A stretch of 64,000 nucleotides of DNA from an uncultured Eudoraea sp. (GTDB lineage: Bacteria; Bacteroidota; Bacteroidia; Flavobacteriales; Flavobacteriaceae). The notes under the pieces are model-generated. The model was given only the letters and a program-made list of their open reading frames with translations, ran no database searches and had not been told where the DNA came from. The stretch is from positions 1-64,000 of the forward strand of contig NZ_CAMYOM010000018.1 in NCBI RefSeq assembly GCF_947260015.1, given 5' to 3'. A program made the position numbers and the translations under genes. Within the stretch, counting starts at the first letter, position 1. Each line of letters begins with the position of its first letter. Of the stretch, positions 20,126 to 30,788 are shown one piece after another.

Positions 20126-21460
20126 ATGGGTAAAACACTCATTAAAAATGCTGTTATCATAAATGAAGGGGTAAGATTTGAGTCGGATATTTTAATTCAA
20201 GATGAGATTATCACAAAAATTGGCAGTAATCTTTCTACGAATGAAGCGGAAATTCTAGATGCAGCCGGGAGTTTTGTTTTACCCGGAATAATAGATGATC
20301 AGGTACATTTTAGAGAGCCCGGACTTACCCATAAGGGGGATATAGCTTCAGAAAGCAGGGCGGCCATTGCAGGAGGAATAACCTCTTATATGGAACAACC
20401 TAATACGAATCCGCAAACTACTACTATAGAAAGATTGGAGCAAAAATTTGAATTAGCTTCCAGGACATCATACGCTAATTATTCCTTTTTATTTGGCGGC
20501 ACAAATGACAACCTTGAGGAAATAAAAAAACTTGATAAGTATGCTTGTTCTGGCATAAAATTATTTCTGGGATCTTCTACTGGAAATATGTTGGTGGATA
20601 ATGAAGAAGTCCTGGAGCGAATATTTAAAAATACAGAACTGGTTATTTCGGTGCATTGTGAAGATGAAAAAACCATTAGAGAAAACACGCAGAAATATAG
20701 AGCCCAATATGGCGATGATATTCCTGTGGAATTACATCCATTAATACGAACTGAACAGGCTTGTTACCTTTCTTCATCCAGAGCGATTGCCCTTGCAGAG
20801 AGGACTGGAGCCAGATTACACGTTTTTCATGTGTCGACAGGCAAAGAGACCCATCTTTTTAGAAATGACATTCCATTAGAACAAAAAAAGATCACGGCAG
20901 AAGTATGTATTCATCACCTTTGGTTTTCAGACAAAGATTATTCGGAAAAGGGAACCCTGATTAAATGGAATCCTGCTATTAAAACCTCTGCAGACAGAGA
21001 TCAATTATGGCAAGCACTACTGGATGATAGAATTGATGTTGTGGCAACAGATCATGCTCCACATACCTTGGAAGAAAAGAAGAACAATTATATGAAGGCA
21101 CCCTCTGGAGGTCCCCTCGTTCAGCATGGATTAATGGCTATGCTGGAAAAATCTTTGGAAGGAAAAATTACCATAGAGAAAGTTGTTGAAAAAATGTGCC
21201 ACAATCCTGCTAAATTGTTTCAAATTGAGAAAAGGGGTTATATAAAGGAGGGCTATTATGCAGATTTGGCAATAGTAGATATGAACTTACCCTGGACGGT
21301 TGATAAAAACAATATTATTTATAAATGTGCATGGTCACCTTTTGATGGTAATAGGTTTAGGACAAAAGTGACTCACACTTTTGTAAATGGACATTTGGCC
21401 TATGATCAAGGACAATTTTCCAGTTTAAGGAATGCTAAAAGACTTACTTTTGATAGATAA
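20126..21460 (+). CDS. Dihydroorotase
   Basis: LPGIIDDQVHFREPGLTHKGDI, VVATDHAPHTLEEK, PSGGPLVQHG. Confidence 0.9.
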   Translation: MGKTLIKNAVIINEGVRFESDILIQDEIITKIGSNLSTNEAEILDAAGSFVLPGIIDDQVHFREPGLTHKGDIASESRAAIAGGITSYMEQPNTNPQTTTIERLEQKFELASRTSYANYSFLFGGTNDNLEEIKKLDKYACSGIKLFLGSSTGNMLVDNEEVLERIFKNTELVISVHCEDEKTIRENTQKYRAQYGDDIPVELHPLIRTEQACYLSSSRAIALAERTGARLHVFHVSTGKETHLFRNDIPLEQKKITAEVCIHHLWFSDKDYSEKGTLIKWNPAIKTSADRDQLWQALLDDRIDVVATDHAPHTLEEKKNNYMKAPSGGPLVQHGLMAMLEKSLEGKITIEKVVEKMCHNPAKLFQIEKRGYIKEGYYADLAIVDMNLPWTVDKNNIIYKCAWSPFDGNRFRTKVTHTFVNGHLAYDQGQFSSLRNAKRLTFDR

Positions 21461-21843
21461 TGATGCGTAAAATATTCCTCATAATACAATTTATTGTTTT
21501 TATCTCTTGTGGAGAGGAGGTAATAGAAAAGCCCGTTAATCTTATTTCTAAAGAGAAAATGATTGATGTCCTTTACGATATGGCTATTATAAATTCAGCT
21601 AAGGCTACCAAGCCCCAGGAATTGGAAAATAGGAATTTTGTTCCCATGCAATTTATTTACGACAAATATGATATTGACAGTATACAATTTATATCAAGTG
21701 ATCTATACTATGCTTCACTACCCTTGGAATATGAAGATATTTACAGAAAAATAGAAAATAGGATTAAAATAGAAAAAGAGTATTTTGAAAAAGTGAAAGA
21801 GGAAAAAATGAACAGTCTTAATCAGGACAAAGTTGTGAAATGA
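21460..21843 (+). CDS. DUF4296 domain-containing lipoprotein
   Basis: Lipobox FISCGE; 127 aa; starts on dihydroorotase stop. Confidence 0.72.
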   Translation: MMRKIFLIIQFIVFISCGEEVIEKPVNLISKEKMIDVLYDMAIINSAKATKPQELENRNFVPMQFIYDKYDIDSIQFISSDLYYASLPLEYEDIYRKIENRIKIEKEYFEKVKEEKMNSLNQDKVVK

Positions 21844-22841
21844 GTTTCCAGATATTTTTCACATGAATAATTTACACATGATTGTATTAATTCATATTCC
21901 ATATTGAGTGCTTCGTTTACTTTTGAATTGTCATATTTTTGTGGATAACGTAAAGATTCTAGCCCTTTTTTAGTCAACTTCCTTTTTTTAGATGTAAACC
22001 TATTTAAAGCCCATTCCACTCTCCAGAAAACTTCTAATTGCCAAAATTTCAGACCTATCTTGGGGGTTGGTCTGTTTAACCCGAGCGAGATTGTCCCCAA
22101 AATACTTTTATAGGACAAATTTTCTGCTACAGCAATAAAGCGCTCATTTTTAATGGGAGAATCCATAAGTTGAACCATTATTTTAACGACATCACCCACT
22201 GAAATAAATCCTGTACCACCCGGAAAGTAAAAGCGCATACCCTTTGCAGCCGTTTTAAAAAGTAACCCACTACCACTTTCCCAATATCCGGGACCCAGGA
22301 TAAAACCAGGATTAACGATTACCGTAGAGAGACCTTCCTGAGCACCTCTCCAAACTTCCATTTCGGCAAAGTGTTTTGAAGTTGCATATACATTTGCATA
22401 GGTGTCATTCCATTCATTTTCTTCATTGACCAGTTCACCTGTAGTAGATTTACCTATTGTTGCAATAGAACTGACATAACACAATTTTTTGATATTCTTA
22501 TCAATACATAGATTTACAATATTCTCCGTACCTCTCTTATTTATTTTTTGTAACGACTTAAAATCGCCGGGGTCAAATGAAATTAAGGCTGCACAATGAT
22601 AAACCAGAGTAACTTCTTTAAATGCCAATTCAAGAGCAGGGATATCGTTAATATCAGCTTCTATCCATTGAATCTTATTAAATAATACCTCAGAATTATC
22701 ATGATAATAAGAGAATATCTCCTTTACTTTTTGGATATCGCTATTTTTTCGATGAATTGCCTTGACAGATGCCCCCTGAGTGAGCAAATTCAGTAATAGA
22801 TGGGACCCAACAAGCCCAGTTCCTCCTGTGACTAAAACCAT
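21822..22841 (-). CDS. NAD-dependent epimerase/dehydratase family protein
   Basis: VTGGTGLVGSHLLLNLL, YATSKHFAE. Confidence 0.92.
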   Translation of the reverse strand: MVLVTGGTGLVGSHLLLNLLTQGASVKAIHRKNSDIQKVKEIFSYYHDNSEVLFNKIQWIEADINDIPALELAFKEVTLVYHCAALISFDPGDFKSLQKINKRGTENIVNLCIDKNIKKLCYVSSIATIGKSTTGELVNEENEWNDTYANVYATSKHFAEMEVWRGAQEGLSTVIVNPGFILGPGYWESGSGLLFKTAAKGMRFYFPGGTGFISVGDVVKIMVQLMDSPIKNERFIAVAENLSYKSILGTISLGLNRPTPKIGLKFWQLEVFWRVEWALNRFTSKKRKLTKKGLESLRYPQKYDNSKVNEALNMEYELIQSCVNYSCEKYLETHFTTLS

Positions 22842-22941
22842 GGGCCTAATTTACTCATTTCGGTTGGATAAATTTGTTCAGTGAGTCAAGCTGCTGGCTA
22901 TTTCTATTATATTTGCAGCAACTATATTAATAGATTACAAA

Positions 22942-24240
22942 ATGACTTCAAACTTTGTTTCGGAACTAAAATGGAGGGGAATGGTACACGATGCTATGCC
23001 GGGAACCGAAGAGCATTTATTAACCGGGATGCAATCTGCCTATGTTGGGATAGACCCAACCGCAAATTCACTTCATATTGGTCATTTGGTGAGTGTAATG
23101 ATGCTAAGACACTTTCAGCTCGCAGGACATAAACCCTACGCTCTCATTGGTGGAGCAACAGGGATGATAGGCGATCCTTCCGGCAAATCAACTGAGAGAA
23201 ATTTATTGGACGAAACTACGTTGCGATTAAATCAGGAGGCAATTAAGGAGCAATTGTCCCGCTTTCTTGATTTTGATAGCCTGGGAGAAAATTCTGCGGT
23301 ACTGGTTAACAACTATGATTGGATGAAAGATTTCACCTTTCTGGATTTTATTCGTGATGTTGGGAAACACATTACAGTAAACTATATGATGGCCAAAGAA
23401 TCTGTCAAGAAAAGGCTTTCACCAGATGAAAAAGAAGGTATGTCTTTTACTGAGTTTACATATCAGCTTGTTCAGGGGTATGATTTTTTATATCTGTTTC
23501 AGAATTATAATTGTACACTTCAAATGGGTGGGAGTGACCAATGGGGAAATATTACGACCGGAACAGAACTAATTCGCAGAATTGGAGGGGGTAAAGGATA
23601 TGCACTCACTTGTCCTCTCATTACTAAGGCCGACGGAACTAAATTTGGAAAAACTGAGGGAGGTAATATCTGGTTGGACGCGCATAGAACCTCGCCTTAT
23701 AAATTCTATCAGTATTGGCTAAATACATCAGATGAAGATGCAGAAAAATACATTAAAATCTTTACTTTTTTGTCTAAAAATGAAATTGAAGATTTGATTA
23801 TAGAACAGTCTCAGGCACCACATTTAAGAATACTGCAAAAACGCCTGGCGCAAGAAATTTCCATTCTGGTTCATTCCAAAGAAGAATACGAAAATGCAGT
23901 GATTGCTAGTGCTATTCTTTTTGGAAAATCAACTTCTACAGATCTTAGGAGCTTAGATGAGAATACTTTTTTAGATGTTTTTATCGGAGTCCCTCAAGCA
24001 GAAATTTCCAAATCTGAAATGGACAACGGATTGGATATGATTGCAGCATTGGCTGCCAAAACAGGGTTTTTAGGTTCTAATGGTGAAGCGCGGAGGGAAC
24101 TAAAGCAAAATGCTATTTCCGTTAATAAGGAAAAGGTAAAAGAAGATTATTTGATAACGGAAACAGATTTGATAAACAACAAATATGTTTTACTTCAGCG
24201 TGGTAAAAAGAATTATTTTATCCTGGTTGTAAAATCATAA
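22942..24240 (+). CDS. tyrS: Tyrosyl-tRNA synthetase
   Basis: [45 protein letters not shown]. Confidence 0.97.
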   Translation: MTSNFVSELKWRGMVHDAMPGTEEHLLTGMQSAYVGIDPTANSLHIGHLVSVMMLRHFQLAGHKPYALIGGATGMIGDPSGKSTERNLLDETTLRLNQEAIKEQLSRFLDFDSLGENSAVLVNNYDWMKDFTFLDFIRDVGKHITVNYMMAKESVKKRLSPDEKEGMSFTEFTYQLVQGYDFLYLFQNYNCTLQMGGSDQWGNITTGTELIRRIGGGKGYALTCPLITKADGTKFGKTEGGNIWLDAHRTSPYKFYQYWLNTSDEDAEKYIKIFTFLSKNEIEDLIIEQSQAPHLRILQKRLAQEISILVHSKEEYENAVIASAILFGKSTSTDLRSLDENTFLDVFIGVPQAEISKSEMDNGLDMIAALAAKTGFLGSNGEARRELKQNAISVNKEKVKEDYLITETDLINNKYVLLQRGKKNYFILVVKS

Positions 24241-24253
24241 CTTGGGAATATAA

Positions 24254-25012
24254 ATGGAGGAAATTAACTTTTTTGACTTCAGTGCAGTACTGCTTTTAAC
24301 CTTTGTTCTGTTTCTGATTATATTTATTCGCTTTTTGATTGTGTCAGGAGCATATCATTATGCATTTTTCTTTTTGTTCCGAAAAAGATTTGATAAAAGG
24401 ATATTAGATCATACTGCATTAAAGAAGAAGCAATTATACAAGGAATTGTATTGGTCGGCAATAAGCGGGTTGATTTTTGCGATTTTTGGAATATTGATAT
24501 ATTTTTTATGGTCTAAAGGGGTTACGGCAATCTATGTGGATTTAAACGCCTACTCATTGTGGTATTTGCCAATTAGTGTATTATTAACACTATTTATTCA
24601 GGACACTTATTATTATTGGATACACCGTTGGATGCACAAGCCATCTGTCTATAGGTATTTTCATAAGATTCATCATAAAAGTGTACACACTTCAGTATTA
24701 ACCTCTTTCTCATTTCATCCGTTGGAGACAGTGTTACAGGCTATTATTCTTCCCTTAATAGTTTTGTTTATACCTATGCATTATTACGCCTTACTTTTTA
24801 TGCTATTGATCATGACTATTTCAGCAACAATTAATCATGCCGGAGTTGAAATATACCCTTCAGGAAAATATGGAAAGTGGTTTGGACATTGGATCATTGG
24901 CGCTACTCATCACGATCAGCATCACAGAAAGTTTAATTATAACTTTGGGCTATACTTTACATTTTGGGATAAGTGGATGGGAACAGAAAGTCCTGAAAGT
25001 ATTGGAAAGTGA
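24254..25012 (+). CDS. Sterol desaturase / fatty acid hydroxylase superfamily protein
   Basis: Histidine clusters HRWMH, HKIHHKSVH, HHDQHHRKFN. Confidence 0.92.
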   Translation: MEEINFFDFSAVLLLTFVLFLIIFIRFLIVSGAYHYAFFFLFRKRFDKRILDHTALKKKQLYKELYWSAISGLIFAIFGILIYFLWSKGVTAIYVDLNAYSLWYLPISVLLTLFIQDTYYYWIHRWMHKPSVYRYFHKIHHKSVHTSVLTSFSFHPLETVLQAIILPLIVLFIPMHYYALLFMLLIMTISATINHAGVEIYPSGKYGKWFGHWIIGATHHDQHHRKFNYNFGLYFTFWDKWMGTESPESIGK

Positions 25013-25036
25013 TTTGAGTAATTTTTATCCACGAAA

Positions 25037-26014
25037 CTAAAGCACCATTAAATTGCAACCGCGAACGTCTGAATGATCAAACCTGCCTAATACTTCAAAA
25101 CTTCCATCTTTATAAACCCTGCCAAGATCTTGGGTTGCAATAAACGAACAGGAATAAATATTGGCGAGATCTATTATGTTTATACCTCCTATTTTGCCAA
25201 AAGGTTCAGTTGTCAAAGGATCTTCTGTTTCGCGGATAGAGACGGACATCCAGGGAGGACAATTGAAAATTCCGTTAGCCTTGGAATAAGCCTGAGAAAG
25301 AAGTTCAGTCATGCCGTATTCCGAGTGAACGGCATCAAGGCAAAAGCTATTTTTAAGGATACTATGTAACTCATCACGCACCAATTCAGTTCTCCTCCCT
25401 TTCATCCCACCTGTTTCCATAAAAATGGTATTTTTTAGATTCAATGAATGATTTTCAGAAAAGTCTATCAAAGCATATGAAACACCAATAAGGATAGCTT
25501 TACCAGCAGATTGATCTACGCTTTCAAGAGTCTTTAATAAATCGGATTTGTTATCCAGATAAAATCCACTCTTCGGATTCCCACTTTTCTTAATAAGGTC
25601 TTTTACCATATAGATAAGTGAAGAGCCCTCACGTTCCATATATGAAGGTAATAATGCCAACACACAATAATCTTCAATATTCCCATAGAAATATTCAAAG
25701 GTTTTCAAATAACTTTTTACATAAATAGCCAGTCTGGCCACATAGTGTTTGCTAACAAGTTGTCCCGTTGTCCCGCTACTTTCAAAAACGATCTGTGGTT
25801 TTTGGTTCTTAGCCAGCACCTTTTTGGATTTGAAAAATTCAATTGGTAAATATGGAATATCTTCTACTGCATTTACGTTGGACTTAGTTTTACCCAAATA
25901 ATTGCAAAACTTCTGGTAAACAGGATTGTTGTCATATTGAAAATTAAAAATTTCCAATGTAAGCTTGTTGAACTGAGATGAGGTTTTAATCTCAAAAATT
26001 CTATTGATATCCAT
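25037..26014 (-). CDS. LuxE-like acyl-protein synthetase / acyltransferase
   Basis: PYLPIEFFKSKKVLA, FESSGTTGQ, EYGMTELLSQAYS. Confidence 0.82.
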   Translation of the reverse strand: MDINRIFEIKTSSQFNKLTLEIFNFQYDNNPVYQKFCNYLGKTKSNVNAVEDIPYLPIEFFKSKKVLAKNQKPQIVFESSGTTGQLVSKHYVARLAIYVKSYLKTFEYFYGNIEDYCVLALLPSYMEREGSSLIYMVKDLIKKSGNPKSGFYLDNKSDLLKTLESVDQSAGKAILIGVSYALIDFSENHSLNLKNTIFMETGGMKGRRTELVRDELHSILKNSFCLDAVHSEYGMTELLSQAYSKANGIFNCPPWMSVSIRETEDPLTTEPFGKIGGINIIDLANIYSCSFIATQDLGRVYKDGSFEVLGRFDHSDVRGCNLMVL

Positions 26015-26092
26015 ATCGACTTGAAGACTACAAAAATAGTTAAAATAAAAAAGGCTCCTCCCGGGAGCACAATTATGGATATATGTGAAATG

Positions 26093-26422
26093 TTATTTTA
26101 CAACCAGTTTTCTGGTCATCGTTTTGTTATTCTCTACTACCTGAATTACATAAACACCTGGTGAAAGCCGTCCTATATTGAGCATATGTGTTGAAATCCG
26201 ATCCCGAAGTACTATTTTACCAAAGACATCGTATACCGTTATATCTTTACTCTGATTATTTAAAGTTTTAATGTAAACTATACCACCAATAGCCGGATTT
26301 GGATAAAGCGTAAAATTAGAAGATTCTTGATCCTTTTCATCTATAGCCGGAACCTTTTCCTGTCCGGAAAGTGCTAGAGTAAAGACCAGTAAAAAGAATA
26401 AGTAGGCTTTTTGCATCAACAT
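26093..26422 (-). CDS. Small secreted T9SS type A sorting-domain protein
   Basis: Signal peptide plus YPNPAIGGIVYI...VYDVFGKIV...LSPGVYVIQVVENNKTMTRKLVVK. Confidence 0.85.
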   Translation of the reverse strand: MLMQKAYLFFLLVFTLALSGQEKVPAIDEKDQESSNFTLYPNPAIGGIVYIKTLNNQSKDITVYDVFGKIVLRDRISTHMLNIGRLSPGVYVIQVVENNKTMTRKLVVK

Positions 26423-26606
26423 TGATTTGGGATCAACTAAGTAAATATAGGATAATAGCGTTTCTCCTGGTAAAAATTGTTGTGAAAGCTAACTTTTTGT
26501 AGGTAAACTTTTATAGCTGTAACATTCATCGATGAATTGTGCATTTAATCGATAAATAATAAATTTTATAAGGAGGATTAAGCGGCTATTTTTTTAGGAA
26601 GTAAAT

Positions 26607-26924
26607 CTATTTAATTATTAACTTTCTAGTCGCTACCCTATCTTTTTCAAATACTCGAAGTACGTATACACCGGCAACTAAATTAGAGACATTTAACTCC
26701 TTTCTTAGAATTGTTGTCTCAAGTCTTTGGGTGCCAAAAATATCAAAGATGAGTATTCTTTTCGGGGCATTCAATGCAGTCTGGATATAAACTTTCCCAT
26801 TGGAAACGGGATTTGGATATATCTTAAAACCCTCTATTTCGCCACCAACGTTTTGCACTTCCTGGCCGTAACTAAAAGAGATAAAAAGAAAGAATAAAAC
26901 AAAGTAGATTTGCTTCATAAACAT
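26607..26924 (-). CDS. Small secreted T9SS type A sorting-domain protein (paralogue)
   Basis: Signal peptide plus YPNPVSNGKVYI...IFDIFGTQ...LVAGVYVLRVFEKDRVATRKLIIK. Confidence 0.85.
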   Translation of the reverse strand: MFMKQIYFVLFFLFISFSYGQEVQNVGGEIEGFKIYPNPVSNGKVYIQTALNAPKRILIFDIFGTQRLETTILRKELNVSNLVAGVYVLRVFEKDRVATRKLIIK

Positions 26925-27173
26925 TATTCAATAAAGTAATTATCACAAATATAGAAATTTTAGTTCTCCATTATGCTCCATGAATTTGTTAAATCATTAA
27001 TATTCGATAAAATGCATCAATAAGTGCGGTTAAATTGGAATAGCTCTTTTAAAAATTCTATTAGGTGAGTCTTTGGTGTTATTTTAATGTTATCATCATT
27101 AAATCAACGTTAAGTAATTAAAGCATATTAGTATTATCTTTACTTTTGGTCTGAATGATCAAAGAATAAACCC

Positions 27174-27860
27174 ATGAAAAAGCAGGACATTAAAATTCTA
27201 TTGGTGGACGATGAACCAGATATTTTGGAGATTCTCAAATATAATCTATCTTCTCAGGGATATCAGGTTTTTACTGCTAAGAATGGAATTGAGGGTGTAG
27301 AAAAAGCAAAGAAAAAAACTCCCCATTTGATTATTTTGGATGTCATGATGCCCGAAATGGATGGGATCGAAGCTTGTGATATTATTCGAAATACAAAAGG
27401 ATTGGAAAATACCTTAATTACCTTTTTAACCGCCAGAGGAGAGGATTATTCTCAGGTAGCAGGTTTTGACGCAGGTGCAGATGATTACATTACTAAACCG
27501 ATAAAACCAAAACTATTGGTAAGTAAGATAAAGGCTTTGTTAAGGCGATTGAATGAAGAAAAGAACGAGGATGAAGATATACTGAAGGTCGGAAATATTG
27601 AAATTAACCGCGAAGAATACAAAATAATCAACAACGGCAAAGAGATTATTCTTCCAAGGAAAGAATTCGAGCTTTTGGCCTTACTAGCCTCAAAACCAGA
27701 CAAGGTATTTAAACGTGAAGTTATATTGGATAAAGTCTGGGGTCAGGAAGTAGTTGTGGGAGGCAGAACAATTGATGTACATATTAGAAAACTACGCGAA
27801 AAAATTGGTGACAATCATTTTAAAACGGTTAAAGGTGTAGGCTATAAGTTTGTATTGTGA
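27174..27860 (+). CDS. OmpR/PhoB-family response regulator
   Basis: Receiver DDEPDILEIL / LDVMMPEMDG; C-terminal winged helix VWGQEVVVGGRTIDVHIRKLREKIGD. Confidence 0.95.
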   Translation: MKKQDIKILLVDDEPDILEILKYNLSSQGYQVFTAKNGIEGVEKAKKKTPHLIILDVMMPEMDGIEACDIIRNTKGLENTLITFLTARGEDYSQVAGFDAGADDYITKPIKPKLLVSKIKALLRRLNEEKNEDEDILKVGNIEINREEYKIINNGKEIILPRKEFELLALLASKPDKVFKREVILDKVWGQEVVVGGRTIDVHIRKLREKIGDNHFKTVKGVGYKFVL

Positions 27861-28921
27861 TGTCTACTAGGTTAAAAAAATCATATAAGTTTGCATTCCG
27901 TTCCTCACTCTTAATTACGATTATTCTTGCATTATCTTTAGGTCTTTTTCTGTTGTATAAAAAACAGTTAGAAGACACTTGGTTTGTATTACTGGTTTTT
28001 ACAATAATGACTTTTGCAATAGCTTTTAGTATAATTCAGGTCCGTGTCCAGAAATATATCTACCGAAGGATTAAGAAGATTTATGACGATGTTTCTTTGT
28101 TGGAAGCGTCTTCTTTTACTGCCGATCCTGTTACTACAGATATGAAAACTCTGACAGAGGATATAGAAAAATTTGCTAAGAACAAAAAAATTGAAATAGA
28201 TACATTAAAAATCCGTGAGGAATACCGGAAGGACTTTTTAGGTAATATTTCACACGAACTTAAGACTCCACTGTTTACGGTACAAGGCTATATTCTTACA
28301 CTTCTCGATGGTGCCTTGGAGGATAAAGCGGTTAGGAAAAAATATTTACAGCGGGCCCAAAAAGGTGTAGAGCGGCTTATCTATATTATCAAAGACCTTG
28401 ATCTGATTACTAAATTAGAAGTTGGAGACCTCAATTTAGAATTAAGTGATTTCGATATAATTGAACTTATAAACAATGTATTTGAACTGGTAGAGATGAA
28501 GGCAGGCAAAAAAAACATCTCGCTTACTTTTGACATGAATTATGAATCTCCCATCTATGTAAAGGCCGATAGGGATAAAATACAGCAGGTGTTGTCCAAT
28601 TTGATAGTGAATTCTATAAAATATGGTCATCGTGATGGTACTACCGAAGTAAGTGTGGAAAACCTTATAAGGAATAAAGTGATTGTTAGAATCACTGATA
28701 ACGGTGAAGGTATTCCAGTAGAACATATGCCCAGACTTTTTGAACGTTTTTACAGGGTTGATAAAAGTGGAAGCAGAAAAGAAGGTGGTTCTGGCTTGGG
28801 CTTGTCCATTGTAAAACACATAATTGAGGCACATGGAGAAAAAATATATGTTGAAAGTGTAGTAGATGTTGGATCTGAATTTTCATTTACCTTAGAAAAG
28901 ACTAAACATAAAGCTGGCTAA
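27860..28921 (+). CDS. Sensor histidine kinase (two N-terminal TMs)
   Basis: ISHELKTPLFTVQGY, DNGEGIP, GGSGLGLSIVKHIIEAHG; ATG overlaps regulator stop. Confidence 0.94.
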   Translation: MSTRLKKSYKFAFRSSLLITIILALSLGLFLLYKKQLEDTWFVLLVFTIMTFAIAFSIIQVRVQKYIYRRIKKIYDDVSLLEASSFTADPVTTDMKTLTEDIEKFAKNKKIEIDTLKIREEYRKDFLGNISHELKTPLFTVQGYILTLLDGALEDKAVRKKYLQRAQKGVERLIYIIKDLDLITKLEVGDLNLELSDFDIIELINNVFELVEMKAGKKNISLTFDMNYESPIYVKADRDKIQQVLSNLIVNSIKYGHRDGTTEVSVENLIRNKVIVRITDNGEGIPVEHMPRLFERFYRVDKSGSRKEGGSGLGLSIVKHIIEAHGEKIYVESVVDVGSEFSFTLEKTKHKAG

Positions 28922-28977
28922 ACCTGCTCTCCAAAAGAATTCCTTAGTTTTGCTGAAACAACTCAATACCCTTTGCT

Positions 28978-29649
28978 TTGGGAAGTAAAAATAAACTCAA
29001 ACGATTTGAACAAAACAAGACTTTTAGCCATGTTATTCAACCTGGCAGGGAAGAATTACTGGAGGGTAAATTTCCTTTAAAAGGAAAATGGAAGAGTTTT
29101 TTTAATAATGACAATCCGATAGTTTTGGAACTGGGTTGTGGTAAAGGAGAATATACCATTGGCCTGGCGAAGCTGGATAGATCGAGGAATTTTATAGGTA
29201 TTGATATTAAGGGAGCCAGGTTGTGGAGAGGTGCAAAAACTGCTGTGGATGAGAATTTAAGTAATGTTGCCTTTTTGAGAACTCAGATAGAACTATTAGA
29301 TTTAATCTTTGCCGAAAATGAAGTAGATGAAATCTGGATTACATTTCCAGACCCACAACTAAAGTATAAACGAACAAAACACAGGCTTACAAATAAGACC
29401 TTTTTGGATAAATACAAGTTTATACTTAAAGATAAAGGTGTAATCAACTTAAAAACGGATAGTGAATTTATGCATGGGTACACTATAGGGCTGTTACAAG
29501 GCCTGGATTGTGAAATTTTATATGCAAATCATGATATTTACAAGAACGAGGGGAGTCCAAAAGAAGTGATGGATATACAAACTTTCTATGAAAAGCAGTA
29601 TCTTGAAAAGGGAAAACCAATAACATACATAAAGTTTACTGTCAATTAA
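28978..29649 (+). CDS. trmB: tRNA (guanine-N7-)-methyltransferase
   Basis: VLELGCGKGEYTIGLA, WITFPDPQLKYKRTKHRLT; TTG start. Confidence 0.93.
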   Translation: MGSKNKLKRFEQNKTFSHVIQPGREELLEGKFPLKGKWKSFFNNDNPIVLELGCGKGEYTIGLAKLDRSRNFIGIDIKGARLWRGAKTAVDENLSNVAFLRTQIELLDLIFAENEVDEIWITFPDPQLKYKRTKHRLTNKTFLDKYKFILKDKGVINLKTDSEFMHGYTIGLLQGLDCEILYANHDIYKNEGSPKEVMDIQTFYEKQYLEKGKPITYIKFTVN

Positions 29650-29652
29650 CCA

Positions 29653-30282
29653 ATGACGCATTTAATCATACTTTTTTTCGTGACTTATTCAGCTGCTTTT
29701 ATGGCAACTGTTCCTCCGGGTTTACTAAATATGAATGCGGCCCAAACAAGCGTTAAAAAGGGGAAACTGAACGGAATTATGTTTAGTCTGGGGGTTGCTA
29801 CCATGATCATGATGCAGGCGTACATTGCGGTTATGATTTCAAAATTTCTATTCCGACATCCTGAAGTCATAGATTTACTTCTTAAAATCGCACTTGTTGT
29901 GTTTACTTTTTTTGCAGTATTTTTTTTTATTTCAGCTAAGCGCGAAAAAGCCAAAAAAATAAAAATCGTAAAGGTTAGTAAAAGGAATAGTTATTTTAAA
30001 GGAATGCTCCTCGCTACTCTTAATTTACTTACCATTCCTTACTATAGTGGGCTTAACGCCATGTGGAATGCATCTGGCTGGATTAAATTTGAAATTTGGG
30101 ATATTCTAACGTTCATTATAGCAGCAGGTAGTGGAACTTTTACCGTACTGTATTTGTACACCGTATACTTTTATAAATTAGAAGCCAAAACTGATCGCTT
30201 TTCTAAAAATTCGAATTACATACTTAGCGCATTAATGATGGTTTTATTGGTAATTACAATTTTCAGGATATTTAATAAATAA
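29653..30282 (+). CDS. LysE-family amino-acid exporter-like protein
   Basis: Multi-TM, PPGLLNMNAAQTSVKKGKLNGI. Confidence 0.75.
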   Translation: MTHLIILFFVTYSAAFMATVPPGLLNMNAAQTSVKKGKLNGIMFSLGVATMIMMQAYIAVMISKFLFRHPEVIDLLLKIALVVFTFFAVFFFISAKREKAKKIKIVKVSKRNSYFKGMLLATLNLLTIPYYSGLNAMWNASGWIKFEIWDILTFIIAAGSGTFTVLYLYTVYFYKLEAKTDRFSKNSNYILSALMMVLLVITIFRIFNK

Positions 30283-30283
30283 T

Positions 30284-30631
30284 ATGAATCCGGAAAACAA
30301 AAATTTCTTTCAGAAAGTTTATGAGGTATCCAGGCAAATTCCTTTTGGAAGGGTTACTTCTTATGGAGCAATTGCCACGTATTTGGGAGCGGCCAGGAGT
30401 GCAAGGATGGTAGGCTGGGCTATGAATGGAGCAGGGTCAATTGAAGGTGTTCCCGCACATAGAGTTGTAAATAGAAAGGGTTTATTAACAGGGAAACATC
30501 ACTTTGACGGTACTAACTTAATGCAACAATTGTTAGAAAATGAAGGCCTCGTAATAAAGGACAATCAAATTGTGAATTTTGACAAATACTTCTGGGATCC
30601 GGCAAAAGAATTGCCTACGGAGATCTATTAG
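30284..30631 (+). CDS. MGMT-family alkyltransferase-like (ATL) protein
   Basis: IPFGRVTSYGAIA, VGWAMNG, PAHRVVNRKG (Ala replaces catalytic Cys of PCHRV). Confidence 0.85.
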   Translation: MNPENKNFFQKVYEVSRQIPFGRVTSYGAIATYLGAARSARMVGWAMNGAGSIEGVPAHRVVNRKGLLTGKHHFDGTNLMQQLLENEGLVIKDNQIVNFDKYFWDPAKELPTEIY

Positions 30632-30788
30632 TTTTGTTTCTGCTAAAATTTAGAATACTTCCTACGCCATATATGGTAAATTTATATTGATATTGTCCTT
30701 TTCAATACCACAACTTTAAAGTTTCACACCTATAACTTATCTTTGTTGTTTAGAATCATTTTACATAAAGATATAAAAGCCACAATTA

